64,000 nt of DNA from Planctomycetota bacterium (GTDB lineage: Bacteria; Planctomycetota; Planctomycetia; Pirellulales; Pirellulaceae). This document shows, piece by piece, positions 54,424 through 62,666 of the stretch. The notes under the pieces are model-generated. The model ran no database searches and was not told the DNA's origin. It saw only the letters and a list, made by a program, of their open reading frames with translations. Positions within the stretch are counted from its first letter, which is position 1. Each line of letters starts with the position of its first letter. The position numbers and the translations under genes are program-made. Location: assembly GCA_016872775.1 (NCBI GenBank), contig VGZA01000002.1, forward strand, positions 142,531 through 206,530, read 5' to 3'.

Positions 54424-55878
54424 ATGCCACGTTGGAATCGTCGAGACTTCGTCAAGGGGCTTGCCGCCAGCACAGCCTTTCCGCTGTTTGCGATCAGCGG
54501 AACCAAAGCCTCCGGGAAAATTTTGGGAGCCAACGACACCATTCGCGTCGGCGTGGCGGGGATCAACGGCCGTGGCAGCTCCCATATCGATGAGTTCCTC
54601 AAGCTGAAGACGGCGGGTGTCGAGATCACGCACCTGATCGACCCTGACAGTAGTCTGTATCCGTCGCGTTCGAAACGGATTCAGGATGCCACGGGACGCA
54701 CCCCTGTTTGCGTGCAGGATATCCGGCAAGCACTGGATGACAAAAATCTCGACGTGATTTCCGTGGCGACCTGCAACCACTGGCACGCACTGATCACCGT
54801 TTGGTCCTGCCAGGCGGGCAAAGATGTCTATGTCGAGAAGCCGATCAGCCATAATGTGCTCGAAGGGCGGAGGTGCGCGGAAGCCGCCGCGAAATATGGT
54901 CGGGTCGTTCAGCACGGAACGCAGACGCGCTCCAGCCAGAGCGTGGCGAGCCTGATCCAAGTCGTGCAATCCGGAAAGTATGGCAGACTGCTGGTCTCCA
55001 AAGGCTATTGCTGCAAACCGCGCTGGAGCATCGGCAAGAAGCCGACAGAATCTCCACCCGCGCATCTCGACTTCAACCTCTGGCTTGGTCCCGCGCCGCA
55101 GCAACCATTCCACCCGAATCTGGTGCACTATAACTGGCACTGGTTCTGGGATTTCGGCAATGGCGATACCGGCAATCAGGGCGTCCATGAAATGGATGTC
55201 GCTCGTTGGGCGATAAAAGGCGCAACCTTGCCAAACCGCGTCTGGAGCCTCGGCGGTCGATTTCTACCCGATGGGCCGGACCAGGGCGAGACACCCAACA
55301 TGCAACTGGCGGTATACGAATTCGGCGATGTGCTGTTGGTGTTCGAGACTCGCGGACTGGTGAAGGAAGGCGAGAAATTCCAGAACAAGGTCACGAACGA
55401 ATTTTATACCACCGAAGGCGTGATTCGCCGGGACGGGAATTTCTATCCCAAGGACGGGGGCAAACCGGAACGGGCGAAAGGCGGTGAGGACGTCAGGGTC
55501 ACTCCGGGCGATGCGTTCGGTAGTTTTCTTGCCGCGGTTCGGAGTCGCAATCCGCGCGACAATAACTGCGATGCCGAAGTGGCGCATTATTCCAGCGCCT
55601 TGTGCCATTTAGGAAATATCTCTTTTCGCCTGGGCACTCCCGCCAGGTTTGACGCCGCGAACAAGGCGATCGGCGACAACAAACAGATCGTGGAGTCGTT
55701 CGAAACGATCAAGGAAAACCTGCGCGCCGTCAATGTGTCGCTGGACAACGCCGATTACCTGATGGGTCGATCGCTGGTGGTCGATGCCAAGACCGAAAAA
55801 TTCGTCGACGACGATCAGGCGAATCAACTCTTGACGCGACCGTATCGCGCTCCGTTCGTAGTCCCGGATGTGGTATAG
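54424..55878 (+). CDS. exported Gfo/Idh/MocA-family oxidoreductase
   Basis: NAD(P)-dependent sugar or inositol dehydrogenase-like protein, 484 aa. A Tat-like leader MPRWNRRDFVKGLAASTAFP is present. The Rossmann fold begins IRVGVAGINGRGSSHIDEF. EKPISHNVLEG carries the EKP motif, and HNVLEGRRCAEAAAKYGRVV follows. GNGDTGNQGVHEMDVARWAI holds the catalytic His region. This exported Gfo/Idh/MocA group is expanded in planctomycetes and linked to degradation of modified sugars. AAGGA precedes ATG 54424. Confidence 0.9.
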   Translation: MPRWNRRDFVKGLAASTAFPLFAISGTKASGKILGANDTIRVGVAGINGRGSSHIDEFLKLKTAGVEITHLIDPDSSLYPSRSKRIQDATGRTPVCVQDIRQALDDKNLDVISVATCNHWHALITVWSCQAGKDVYVEKPISHNVLEGRRCAEAAAKYGRVVQHGTQTRSSQSVASLIQVVQSGKYGRLLVSKGYCCKPRWSIGKKPTESPPAHLDFNLWLGPAPQQPFHPNLVHYNWHWFWDFGNGDTGNQGVHEMDVARWAIKGATLPNRVWSLGGRFLPDGPDQGETPNMQLAVYEFGDVLLVFETRGLVKEGEKFQNKVTNEFYTTEGVIRRDGNFYPKDGGKPERAKGGEDVRVTPGDAFGSFLAAVRSRNPRDNNCDAEVAHYSSALCHLGNISFRLGTPARFDAANKAIGDNKQIVESFETIKENLRAVNVSLDNADYLMGRSLVVDAKTEKFVDDDQANQLLTRPYRAPFVVPDVV

Positions 55879-55923
55879 CGTCGGCGACGGACTCAACGGT
55901 GAACACGGGCATCCGTGGCGCCG

Positions 55924-57522
55924 TCATTCGGAGGCGTCCGCCGACTCCCGAGGCGCGAATTCCGTCAACCACAATCGGCCGAATGCCGTTCGTCGTACGA
56001 ACCTCAGTGGCTGGGAATCGAGCAATTGATCTTCAATTCCCTGTACCAGGCGCAGATCACCGCTGCGAATCACCGTGACATAGCGATCCTGGGAAGATGG
56101 GGCGCGCGCGGGCGCCGGCAACAGGTGCAATGCGTCGAAGTTCGTGCCGGTGCGCGTCGGAAATGGAATCACGGCCCATTCACTGCTGGTGGGTCGATAC
56201 AAACCTCGTAAAGGAAATCGCAGGTACTCGACCAAATCCGCCGGCCGAGAATCGCGGAGTCGACCATCTTCGATCAGATTGCCGAACAGCAGCACGCGCA
56301 TGGGATGGCGACCGCCCAGCGAGTCCAACTCGCGAACCAGGGACGACCAGTCCTCACTACGGTCAGCAAGCAGCCGGCCGTCCCGCAGCAATTGGGGCGC
56401 GAAAGGCGATCCGCCAGCGGTGAGTAAGGCAATTACCAGCAGATAGGCGATCCGCCAGCGGCGCGTGGGAAGCAACGTCTCCGCATACCCGATCAGTAAT
56501 GCCGGGATCGTGGCAACAAGTATCAGGTAACGCAGATGCAGGATCGGTGCTAATCGAAGCTGGTCGATGACAACGGCGGCAATTAGGGCGCCGGCAAGTA
56601 TCGTCGACCAGGCAAAGAAGGGCCGCCATCGCGGATTCGGTTCGCCGTCCGCGCGCCGCCCGAACGACAACCTCGTTGCCAGCAGCAGACAGACGAGACT
56701 ACCGAGAACTTCGGGCCACTGCGGCAGGACGGCGAGCAGGGCTGCCAAACCGTCCTGCGGCACAATCATCCTCCAGTCATCCGCGTGGGACGCAATCGAA
56801 CGAAGCTGATTCCCCACCGCCAGCGGACCAGCCAACGGAACTGCCAGTAGTAGTGATTCCGTCCACCTCGCGCGCCATCCTCCGCCACCCTGCGACCAGA
56901 CAGCAACGGCGCCGATGACGATCTGGACCGCGATCACCAGCATGCAGGTGTAATGCAGGAAGAAGAGTAGCAGCGAGAATGAAATCCAGCGCCAGGCGTG
57001 TGAGCGACTACGGTTCCCGGCATATCCGAAAGCCCGGCACCAGGCGTCGATCTGCAATACGCCCAGGCACTGTACGAGTGCATACGGCCGCGCTTCCTGC
57101 GCATAGAAGATGGCGGTCGAATCGACTGCCAGCAAAAGCGCGGTCAGCAGCGGCCCAATCGACGGCCTGGACACGGCCTTTCGAACGACCTGGTAACTGC
57201 ACGCGATCAGCGCCAGTCCAGCGAGCAACGACGGCAGACGCAGGCTGAACTCCGAAGGCCCCAGCGCGTGCACACTGCACCATGCCAGATAAAAATAGAG
57301 CGGACTCTGGTTGCCCATCCTGGCCCGAGGCGCGACGTCGTGGAACGACTCCATGACGCACCACGAGGTATGAAGTTCATCGACCCATAATGGTTCACGA
57401 ATCTGCCAAAGTCGCAGGCCCAAGGCGAGCAGCAGCACGCCGGCCAGCGCGATCGAATCGCGACGAGGCCAACCGGATCTCATGGGACGGTCCACGCGTC
57501 GGTTCGATACGATCTCCGGCAT
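55924..57522 (-). CDS. membrane glycosyltransferase, GT39/ArnT-like (GT-C fold)
   Basis: Polyprenyl-phosphate-sugar-dependent glycosyltransferase of the GT-C superfamily, 532 aa from ATG 57522; the open frame goes up to 57921 but the extra part shows no domain. About ten hydrophobic segments start at ALAGVLLLALGLRLWQIREP. The first extracytoplasmic loop has PLWVDELHTSW with the acidic catalytic motif (D-E), and later TAIFYAQEARPYAL is also typical. It would transfer a sugar to a lipid- or protein-linked acceptor outside the membrane. The C-terminal about 120 residues form a soluble part. The donor is unknown. Confidence 0.8.
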   Translation of the reverse strand: MPEIVSNRRVDRPMRSGWPRRDSIALAGVLLLALGLRLWQIREPLWVDELHTSWCVMESFHDVAPRARMGNQSPLYFYLAWCSVHALGPSEFSLRLPSLLAGLALIACSYQVVRKAVSRPSIGPLLTALLLAVDSTAIFYAQEARPYALVQCLGVLQIDAWCRAFGYAGNRSRSHAWRWISFSLLLFFLHYTCMLVIAVQIVIGAVAVWSQGGGGWRARWTESLLLAVPLAGPLAVGNQLRSIASHADDWRMIVPQDGLAALLAVLPQWPEVLGSLVCLLLATRLSFGRRADGEPNPRWRPFFAWSTILAGALIAAVVIDQLRLAPILHLRYLILVATIPALLIGYAETLLPTRRWRIAYLLVIALLTAGGSPFAPQLLRDGRLLADRSEDWSSLVRELDSLGGRHPMRVLLFGNLIEDGRLRDSRPADLVEYLRFPLRGLYRPTSSEWAVIPFPTRTGTNFDALHLLPAPARAPSSQDRYVTVIRSGDLRLVQGIEDQLLDSQPLRFVRRTAFGRLWLTEFAPRESADASE

Positions 57523-58112
57523 GATATCTTGGAGGCCGATTCTGGAGGGGGCGCCTGTGAAGAAACGCTCCCTATTGTCGCGATCGACTCCAAGGATGGG
57601 AACAAGGGGCGGGTGGGCGTTCCGCGACGCTCCTGTCTCCCGGGTGCTCAACGACCGGGGCAGGACGAGGATCGAACGCCGGGCGGCTCCGATGGCTCGA
57701 AGTCGCCCGGGCGGCGATGCGGGGCAGACCCAGAAACTACATTCACTCCGATGTTGCCTCATTACGCATGAAGACAACTTCCGGGTCTCCCCCTCAAACT
57801 CCTTGGGATTTTCAGACGTCAACGGCGAACGAAACGAGCCTTCATCGCGCGCGGGGCATCTGTTCAGTAACGAACGCCACGCCCGGAGATGCCGGTCCTT
57901 TCGGGTACCGTTGATTGTCACGTCGCGACTAAAGGCGATCGAAAAGCTGCCTCTCGCGACACGATTTCAACAGGAACGGAATCGTTCCACGCCATTCAAC
58001 CTAAATCCTGCCGCGCATTAAGCAAGCAAATGGTTAAAATCGTCGACGCTTGTATGCCGGAAAAGATCTATGAGTTGGCTCTTCTCGGCAAAACCTACGC
58101 CGACGGCGGTTT

Positions 58113-58323
58113 CTCCGGCCGGGTGGCACTAGTGGCACTGGCAGTCCGCCGGAAACGACGTTGCTTCGAGACAGACCTCAGCCGGTGGACAGCCAGTGCG
58201 AACCGGTAACAGATTTTGCTTTGGGGAGTCTTTTCGCGCGCCGCACTGGCCGTCCGCCGTTGGAGTTTGTTGTGCAGAGTGACGCGATTCGCGGCGGACT
58301 GCCAGTGCAACCCGGCCGAGGAG
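58113..58323. repeat. composite nested inverted-repeat element (about 210 bp)
   Basis: GCACTGGCAGTCCGCCGG (58135-58152) pairs with CCGGTGGACAGCCAGTGC (58182-58199) with two mismatches. A second hairpin, GCACTGGCCGTCCGCCGT (58243-58260) / GCGGCGGACTGCCAGTGC (58291-58308), repeats 108 bp further on. The outer ends CGGCCGGGT (58116-58124) and ACCCGGCCG (58310-58318) are also inverted. The arrangement (+,-,+,- arms inside outer arms) suggests a duplicated palindromic element or non-autonomous mobile repeat. Confidence 0.7.
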
Positions 58324-58427
58324 GGACTCGACCAGAACTTCAACATCTACCACTCATCTGAAGCGAATCGGGGCGAGTTAATCTGCTAAAATTGTTGCGG
58401 TTCAGACAAGGGTAGGAGGGTGCCGCG

Positions 58428-58487
58428 ATGTGCATAGCCCGCGCCTACCTCTCGAAAGCGACGCCATGCTTGCAGCATGGCGCCTGA
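58428..58487 (+). CDS. very short leader-type open frame upstream of MBOAT gene
   Basis: A 19-codon frame (MCIARAYLSKATPCLQHGA) begins 7 nt after a strong AGGAGGG site and ends 9 nt before ATG 58497. It contains the hairpin CGCCATGCT-TGC-AGCATGGCG (58462-58482). It could be a regulatory leader peptide or a chance product of the repeat. Translation is unproven. Confidence 0.3.
   Translation: MCIARAYLSKATPCLQHGA
58462..58482. repeat. hairpin CGCCATGCT-TGC-AGCATGGCG
   Basis: Perfect 9-bp stem with 3-nt loop, lying between the AGGAGGG site and ATG 58497. It could affect access to the MBOAT start, or be a REP-like repeat. Confidence 0.6.
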
Positions 58488-58496
58488 AATCGTCAG

Positions 58497-59405
58497 ATGT
58501 ATTCCCTGTTGCTGCCGGCAGGCTTCCCACACATGAACGTTTCCGCGGCCTCTTCAACGACCCGCAAGGCGAGCCTGCGCTGGCTGGTGTTGTTGCCGTT
58601 TTCCGCGGCGTGGGCATTTGTGCCCGGACTATCACCGACGTGGACGTTGTTCGCCGTCTCAATGTCGATCTTCGCGGTCCTGAAGTGCGAATCCACGCTT
58701 CACTTTCTCGCGACCACACGGGTGCGACCGACTGCAAGAGAACTCATCGCGTGGCTGTTGCTGTGGGTCGGGCTCGATCCGGCGGCCTTCTTCATCCGAC
58801 GCGCCGCCACCGTGCCGCGTGCCGGTGAATGGATCTGGGGAGCGTCCAAGCTGCTGCTGGGGCTCGGGCTATTGTTCATCGCGGCGCCGCGTTGCCTGGG
58901 GCTTAACGAGTTGCTCGCAGGCTGGGTGGCGATGACGGGCCTGATCTTTGCGCTTCACTTCGGAGCGTTTCACGTTCTCGCACTGGCCTGGCGACGGGCC
59001 GGCCGGGATGTCGTGCCGATCATGCGGGCGCCGATTCTTTCCATGTCGCTCAGCGAGTTCTGGAGTCGTCGCTGGAATCTGGCATTTCGCGATTTCGCTC
59101 ACATGTTCGTGTTCCGACCGCTGGCGAGACGACGCCGGATTCGGCTGGCGGATTGGGGCGCGTTCGCGTTTTCCGGATTGGTCCACGAACTGGCGATCTC
59201 CGTGCCGGCGGGCGCGGGTTATGGGCTGCCGCTGGCGTATTTCCTACTGCAGGGCTGTGGAGTCTGGCTTGAACGGCGTTTGCCGTTAGCGAAGCGGCCC
59301 GGTTGGGGCTGGTGCTATGCGCTCTGCTTCACGGCGCCGGCGGCCTGGTGGTTGTTCCATCCGGCGTTTGTTCGCCGCCTGATTCTGCCCTTGATTGGAG
59401 GCTGA
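58497..59405 (+). CDS. MBOAT/wax-synthase-like membrane O-acyltransferase
   Basis: An integral membrane protein of 302 aa (ATG 58497; ATG 58533 is an alternative). Seven to eight helices are likely. The conserved wax-synthase-type block is MSLSEFWSRRWNLAFRDFAH, followed by MFVFRPLARRR and the catalytic His in SGLVHELAISVPAG. Such enzymes transfer acyl groups to alcohols or glycerides, giving wax esters or acylated lipids. It is shorter than plant wax synthases but similar in core. The next gene starts 1 nt after its stop, so they are co-translated. Substrate unknown. Confidence 0.85.
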   Translation: MYSLLLPAGFPHMNVSAASSTTRKASLRWLVLLPFSAAWAFVPGLSPTWTLFAVSMSIFAVLKCESTLHFLATTRVRPTARELIAWLLLWVGLDPAAFFIRRAATVPRAGEWIWGASKLLLGLGLLFIAAPRCLGLNELLAGWVAMTGLIFALHFGAFHVLALAWRRAGRDVVPIMRAPILSMSLSEFWSRRWNLAFRDFAHMFVFRPLARRRRIRLADWGAFAFSGLVHELAISVPAGAGYGLPLAYFLLQGCGVWLERRLPLAKRPGWGWCYALCFTAPAAWWLFHPAFVRRLILPLIGG

Positions 59406-59406
59406 C

Positions 59407-59820
59407 ATGGCAATGCTCGAACTCCTGCTGCGTATCTCCGGCGTGCTGCATCTCTGCACGCTGCTGGGCAGCGCTCAGGTCCCGCGCGAACTGAGGTTTC
59501 GGGAGGAATTGCCAAAGTTGCCGCCGCTGCTGAGTCACTGGATCCTGACGGCGGGCGGTTATATCGTCCTGAACTTGATCGCGTTCGGGGTCATCACATT
59601 GCTGTGCGCCGAGGAATTGCTTTCCGGAACGCTTCTGTCGCGGTGTTTTTGCGGATATGTCGCGATCTTCTGGCTAATCCGGCTGTTGATTGAGTTCTTT
59701 GTCTTCGACGCCCGACCGTATCTGCGCAACCGCTTTCTCACGATCGGTTACTACGGTCTCACCGCCGTCTTCACGTGGCACGTGATCGTGTACGGAGTCG
59801 CGGCCCTTTGGCCCGCGTGA
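59407..59820 (+). CDS. small four-helix membrane protein, partner of MBOAT gene
   Basis: A 137-aa integral membrane protein from ATG 59407, with GGAG 6-8 nt upstream inside the stop region of the MBOAT gene. Helices are LELLLRISGVLHLCTLLGSA, ILTAGGYIVLNLIAFGVITL, CFCGYVAIFWLIRLLIEFFV and YGLTAVFTWHVIVYGVAAL. No family is recognised. Its tight coupling to the acyltransferase suggests a shared membrane function. Confidence 0.75.
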   Translation: MAMLELLLRISGVLHLCTLLGSAQVPRELRFREELPKLPPLLSHWILTAGGYIVLNLIAFGVITLLCAEELLSGTLLSRCFCGYVAIFWLIRLLIEFFVFDARPYLRNRFLTIGYYGLTAVFTWHVIVYGVAALWPA

Positions 59821-60297
59821 CCAACCTTACCAACGCCGTCGAACCTCGCCCGGTCGAGCTAATCGCGTTCCATTACCCGACAGTCGCAAGTTCGATCCGT
59901 TTTCCGCCCCCGTTCCCCGAAGGGGATGTTCAGCGTAGCTGGGTTGCCGGTATTTCCGGCTACCCAGGGTACAACGGGTACCGATCCGAGTTCCTCGGTC
60001 GAGCGCACAGGCCCATCGGCACCAACCGACGTCGCCGAGACCGAAACCAAAACGACGACGAATCGTGGTGATCGAACCGGCGTTCGTGTGCTGCGATCTC
60101 GGCAGGCCCACAGCGTTGCCCTTCGGGGTAGGAAGAACTGGAGAATTCGCCGCACTAATCTGGCCCGTTGACGTGGGCCGCGCCGTCGCTCGCCAAGTAC
60201 TCGGAGTGGTGGCTGAACGGTACAATCAAGCTCTGACGGAAGCCCGAATAACGGCCTGCACCCGAGTGGCGGATTGGGGCGGGATCACAATGAAAGA
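59821..60297. other. intergenic region with palindromic repeat
   Basis: A 477-bp spacer between the small membrane protein gene and the broken cytochrome gene. It has the hairpin at 59939-59967 and no supported gene. A TACAAT hexamer near 60222 has no partner -35 of quality. Confidence 0.45.
59939..59967. repeat. REP-like hairpin (CTGGGTTGCCGG/CCGGCTACCCAG)
   Basis: 12-bp arms with one mismatch and a TATTT loop, inside a CCCCGAAGGGGATG-type context. No T-run follows, so it looks like an intergenic repeat and not a terminator. Confidence 0.55.
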
Positions 60298-61062
60298 TCA
60301 CTTGGCCGCCGCCGGGTAATGCCCCGGCACGATACCCGGTCCTGTCCGAAGCGAGTTGGGATCACACAACGCCTTCTCCAGGTTTTTAAGCAATGGCGAA
60401 CGTTTGGCGACGATTCTCTTCGCGACCGTCACGCAGTTACGCAGGTGATGCTCGCCCTCCGCTCCGCTGATCCGGTGAAGCGAGGAGTAGTCGGCAAAAT
60501 CCCATCTCCGAGACAGGTTCCACGGCGCTTTGAATTCATCCCGAATATGGTTTTCCAGACCGAGCGAGAACTGTCCATTGAGTCGGATGAAGAACTGCTT
60601 GTAGCTCTCGGGCGACAAGCGCCAGACGCGGCTGGGCGTATCGGCTTCACCCACCGCCCTGCCCGAGAAGAGCGCGTCGTGATCGACCCAGTTGCCTCGG
60701 CTCGGCAGCAGTTCCTTGAGTTCGTCCATGACCACGCCGGCCGCCTTCAAAGACGACTTGATCGAAGCGATGGCAAATTGCCGATCGGCAGAGGGAGGTT
60801 GTTTCTTGTCGGGCGGCGGCATGTGACCGTTAAAGAGCTACTCGTAAACCAGCTTCCAGATCTCGAGATCCTTGGGAGCCTTTGATTCAAAGGCAAGAGC
60901 GTGCAGGGAGACCTTCCCTTCCGGGTCCTCCTTGCCGTGGCAACGGATGCAGTGCGCGTCCAGGAACGAGCGCACGGTTTTCGCGTCGCTCCCCGGCTCG
61001 GCCGCCATCCCTGCCGAGTGCATCAAGAGTGTCAGGCCCAGCGTGGTGAGGATCGTTCTCAT
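60298..61062 (-). pseudogene. planctomycete cytochrome c (PSC1/DUF1592-type) gene, broken by in-frame TAG and 3' truncated
   Basis: ATG 61062 starts a signal peptide (MRTILTTLGLTLLMHSAGMA), followed by AHCIRCHGKEDPEGKVSL with one CXXCH heme motif, and LEIWKLVYE. An in-frame TAG (60838-60840) then interrupts a clear continuation, LFNGHMPPPDKKQPPSADR, as expected for planctomycete cytochrome c proteins. The second part runs to 60298 (VPGHYPAAAK) and lacks the DUF1592/1588/1585 domains that usually follow, so the gene is also truncated. It lies next to a broken DUF1552 gene, its normal partner. Confidence 0.85.
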
Positions 61063-61084
61063 GGTCGCAACTCCGGGTCTTTCA

Positions 61085-62502
61085 CTACACATTGAGCAAT
61101 TCAGGCAGCGGGGCGTAGGTTGACTTCGCTTCCGATGATGCACTGGGCATGTTGAATGAGTCGCACGCCTTGCCCACCGCGGTCAGCAGCGTCGCGTACA
61201 AGGCGTTGGTGTGTGGGTTCGTGTCGTGAGCCGTTCCGAACACCTGGCTGGCGCCATCCCCACCCGCCTTCTGATTCCTGACCGGGTACGAGACGAACTG
61301 CCCGGTCTTCAGTTTCCCGCCCAGATTGCCCACGAGCACGATCGGCCAGTTCGCATTTCTCCACGAGTGCTGCTGGTTGGCCGAATCGCTCATGAACACG
61401 AGCAGGGTGTTGTCGAGCATCGTACCCGTGCCTTCCTTCGTCTCCTGTAGCTTCGTCAGCATCCGCGCCGCCTGCTTGGCGAGGTAGTTGTGGTAGATTC
61501 CGAGCGCACGAAACGGGCCCATGCCCCTTTGCGGGTCGATGCCGCCGTGGCCGGCCCCGTGCCCATCCACATGCTCGATGCCCGGGATGCCCGAGAGCTG
61601 CTCATGAGGCCGCCGAGGCCCGAAGAGATCGTCACCACGTTCGTCAGGCCGGCAACCAGCGCCGCCGTGGCAATGTCGACCTGAGCCGCCGCGTTCTCCG
61701 CCACCGTCCCCACCTTCGTCGGGAGTTTCGGGGCGTACTTGCTGAGCGTGCCTTTCTGGTACTGGTCGGAGAGTTGCCCGTTGCGATGAGAGAGCGACTC
61801 GAACGCTTCGAGGTGGGCTTCGAGCAACTCCCGCTCCGGACCCGCGATTCCGGTGCGCAAGCGCTTCACATCATTGTTGACGAAATCGAGCAGGTTCTTC
61901 CGGATCGCGAAGTCGTTCCGCGCGGCCCCGACACTGCCGAAGAGTGACTCATAAGCCATTGCCGGCTGACACTGCATCGCAATCGGCTTGCCCGCGGCCC
62001 ACGCCGAAGAACAGTACGCGGTCATGGGCCCGTTGTTTTTTTCGACGCCCAAGCCGAGCAGCGGAAACACTGAGGGAAGCGCCTGCCCGAGGGCCGAGCG
62101 CTTGTTCCCCGGAATCCCCGTGAGGGCGTGGAAGAAGCCGCCGTGATCCACGGCGCTGTTGCCCCGCAACCCGTGCAGGATCGTCAGCCGATCCTAGAAC
62201 GGCGCGAACGGCTCGATGGGGAACGGCAGCTTCAACCCCTGGAGGGGGATCTGCCGCAGCTTATCGGATTCCAACGGCACCCCCTCAGGCAGCGTGCCGT
62301 CGATCTCGCGAAACCCGTTGTCGAAGACGATGAAAACGACTCGCTTGGGCGCTACGGTCTGGCCTTCGGCCGCCGCGGCGATCTTCTGCAGCAGCGGCGC
62401 CAACAGGAGACCGCCGGCCCCGAGCGTGATGCCCTTGAGTGCCGTGCGGCGGCCGAGTTGGTTGGGGGTGAGCATTTTCGGTAGGAGGTTGATGTTGTTC
62501 AT
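61085..62502 (-). pseudogene. DUF1552 gene broken by in-frame TAG and a frameshift
   Basis: ATG 62502 opens a Tat-like signal (GRRTALKGITLGAGGLLLAP). A TAG at 62194-62196 interrupts PFPIEPFAPF and DRLTILHGLRGNSAVDHGGF, which are one domain. The frame continues with LLDFVNNDVKRLRTGIAGPE, a DUF1552 signature. Near 61608 a C is missing in GGCC-TCATGAG; restoring it joins GIPGIEHVDGHGAGHGGID and the end (YHNYLAKQAARMLTKLQETK; NTLLVFMSDSANQQHSWRNA) to 61085. DUF1552 proteins are usually encoded beside DUF1592-type cytochromes, as seen here. Function unknown; this copy looks inactive. Confidence 0.85.
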
Positions 62503-62572
62503 AGAGTTAGCCCAAAGTGTTAATCTTATAGGATCTAGCTCAAATCCCGTGCGGCAACACGAGATTTTTTGT

Positions 62573-62653
62573 CTAGGCGAGCGCGCCGAGTCCGGCCGCA
62601 CCGATGCGGAGGAACGCCCGCCGCGAATTGGTTTCGGTACGGATGGTGAACAT
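62573..62653 (-). pseudogene. DUF1501-type Tat signal stub (26 aa)
   Basis: ATG 62653 encodes MFTIRTETNSRRAFLRIGAA, continuing GLGALA, then a TAG. This is the typical N-terminal Tat leader of DUF1501 proteins, but nothing of the mature domain follows; the next DNA leads into the DUF1552 gene 71 bp away. It is best read as the remnant of a deleted DUF1501 gene. Confidence 0.6.
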
Positions 62654-62666
62654 GCTCGGTGCCCTG

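Larger units (their letters stand above)
57523..58496. other. repeat-rich intergenic region before MBOAT gene
   Basis: A 974-bp spacer with a large composite inverted repeat (58113-58323), an extended -10 candidate (TGC-TAAAAT, 58384-58392), a 19-codon open frame with an AGGAGGG ribosome site (58428-58487) and a 9-bp-stem hairpin (58462-58482). Other open frames here, such as 57889-58209, carry no family signal. Confidence 0.55.

Noticed and set aside
57889..58209. 106-codon frame in the 57.5-58.5 kb spacer
   Set aside because: Most of its second half is coded by the inverted-repeat element and no family features are seen.
60838..62196. Genome-wide amber recoding suggested by two in-frame TAG codons
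   Set aside because: Intact genes in the same window end with TAG, so general recoding is unlikely; decay explains the data better.
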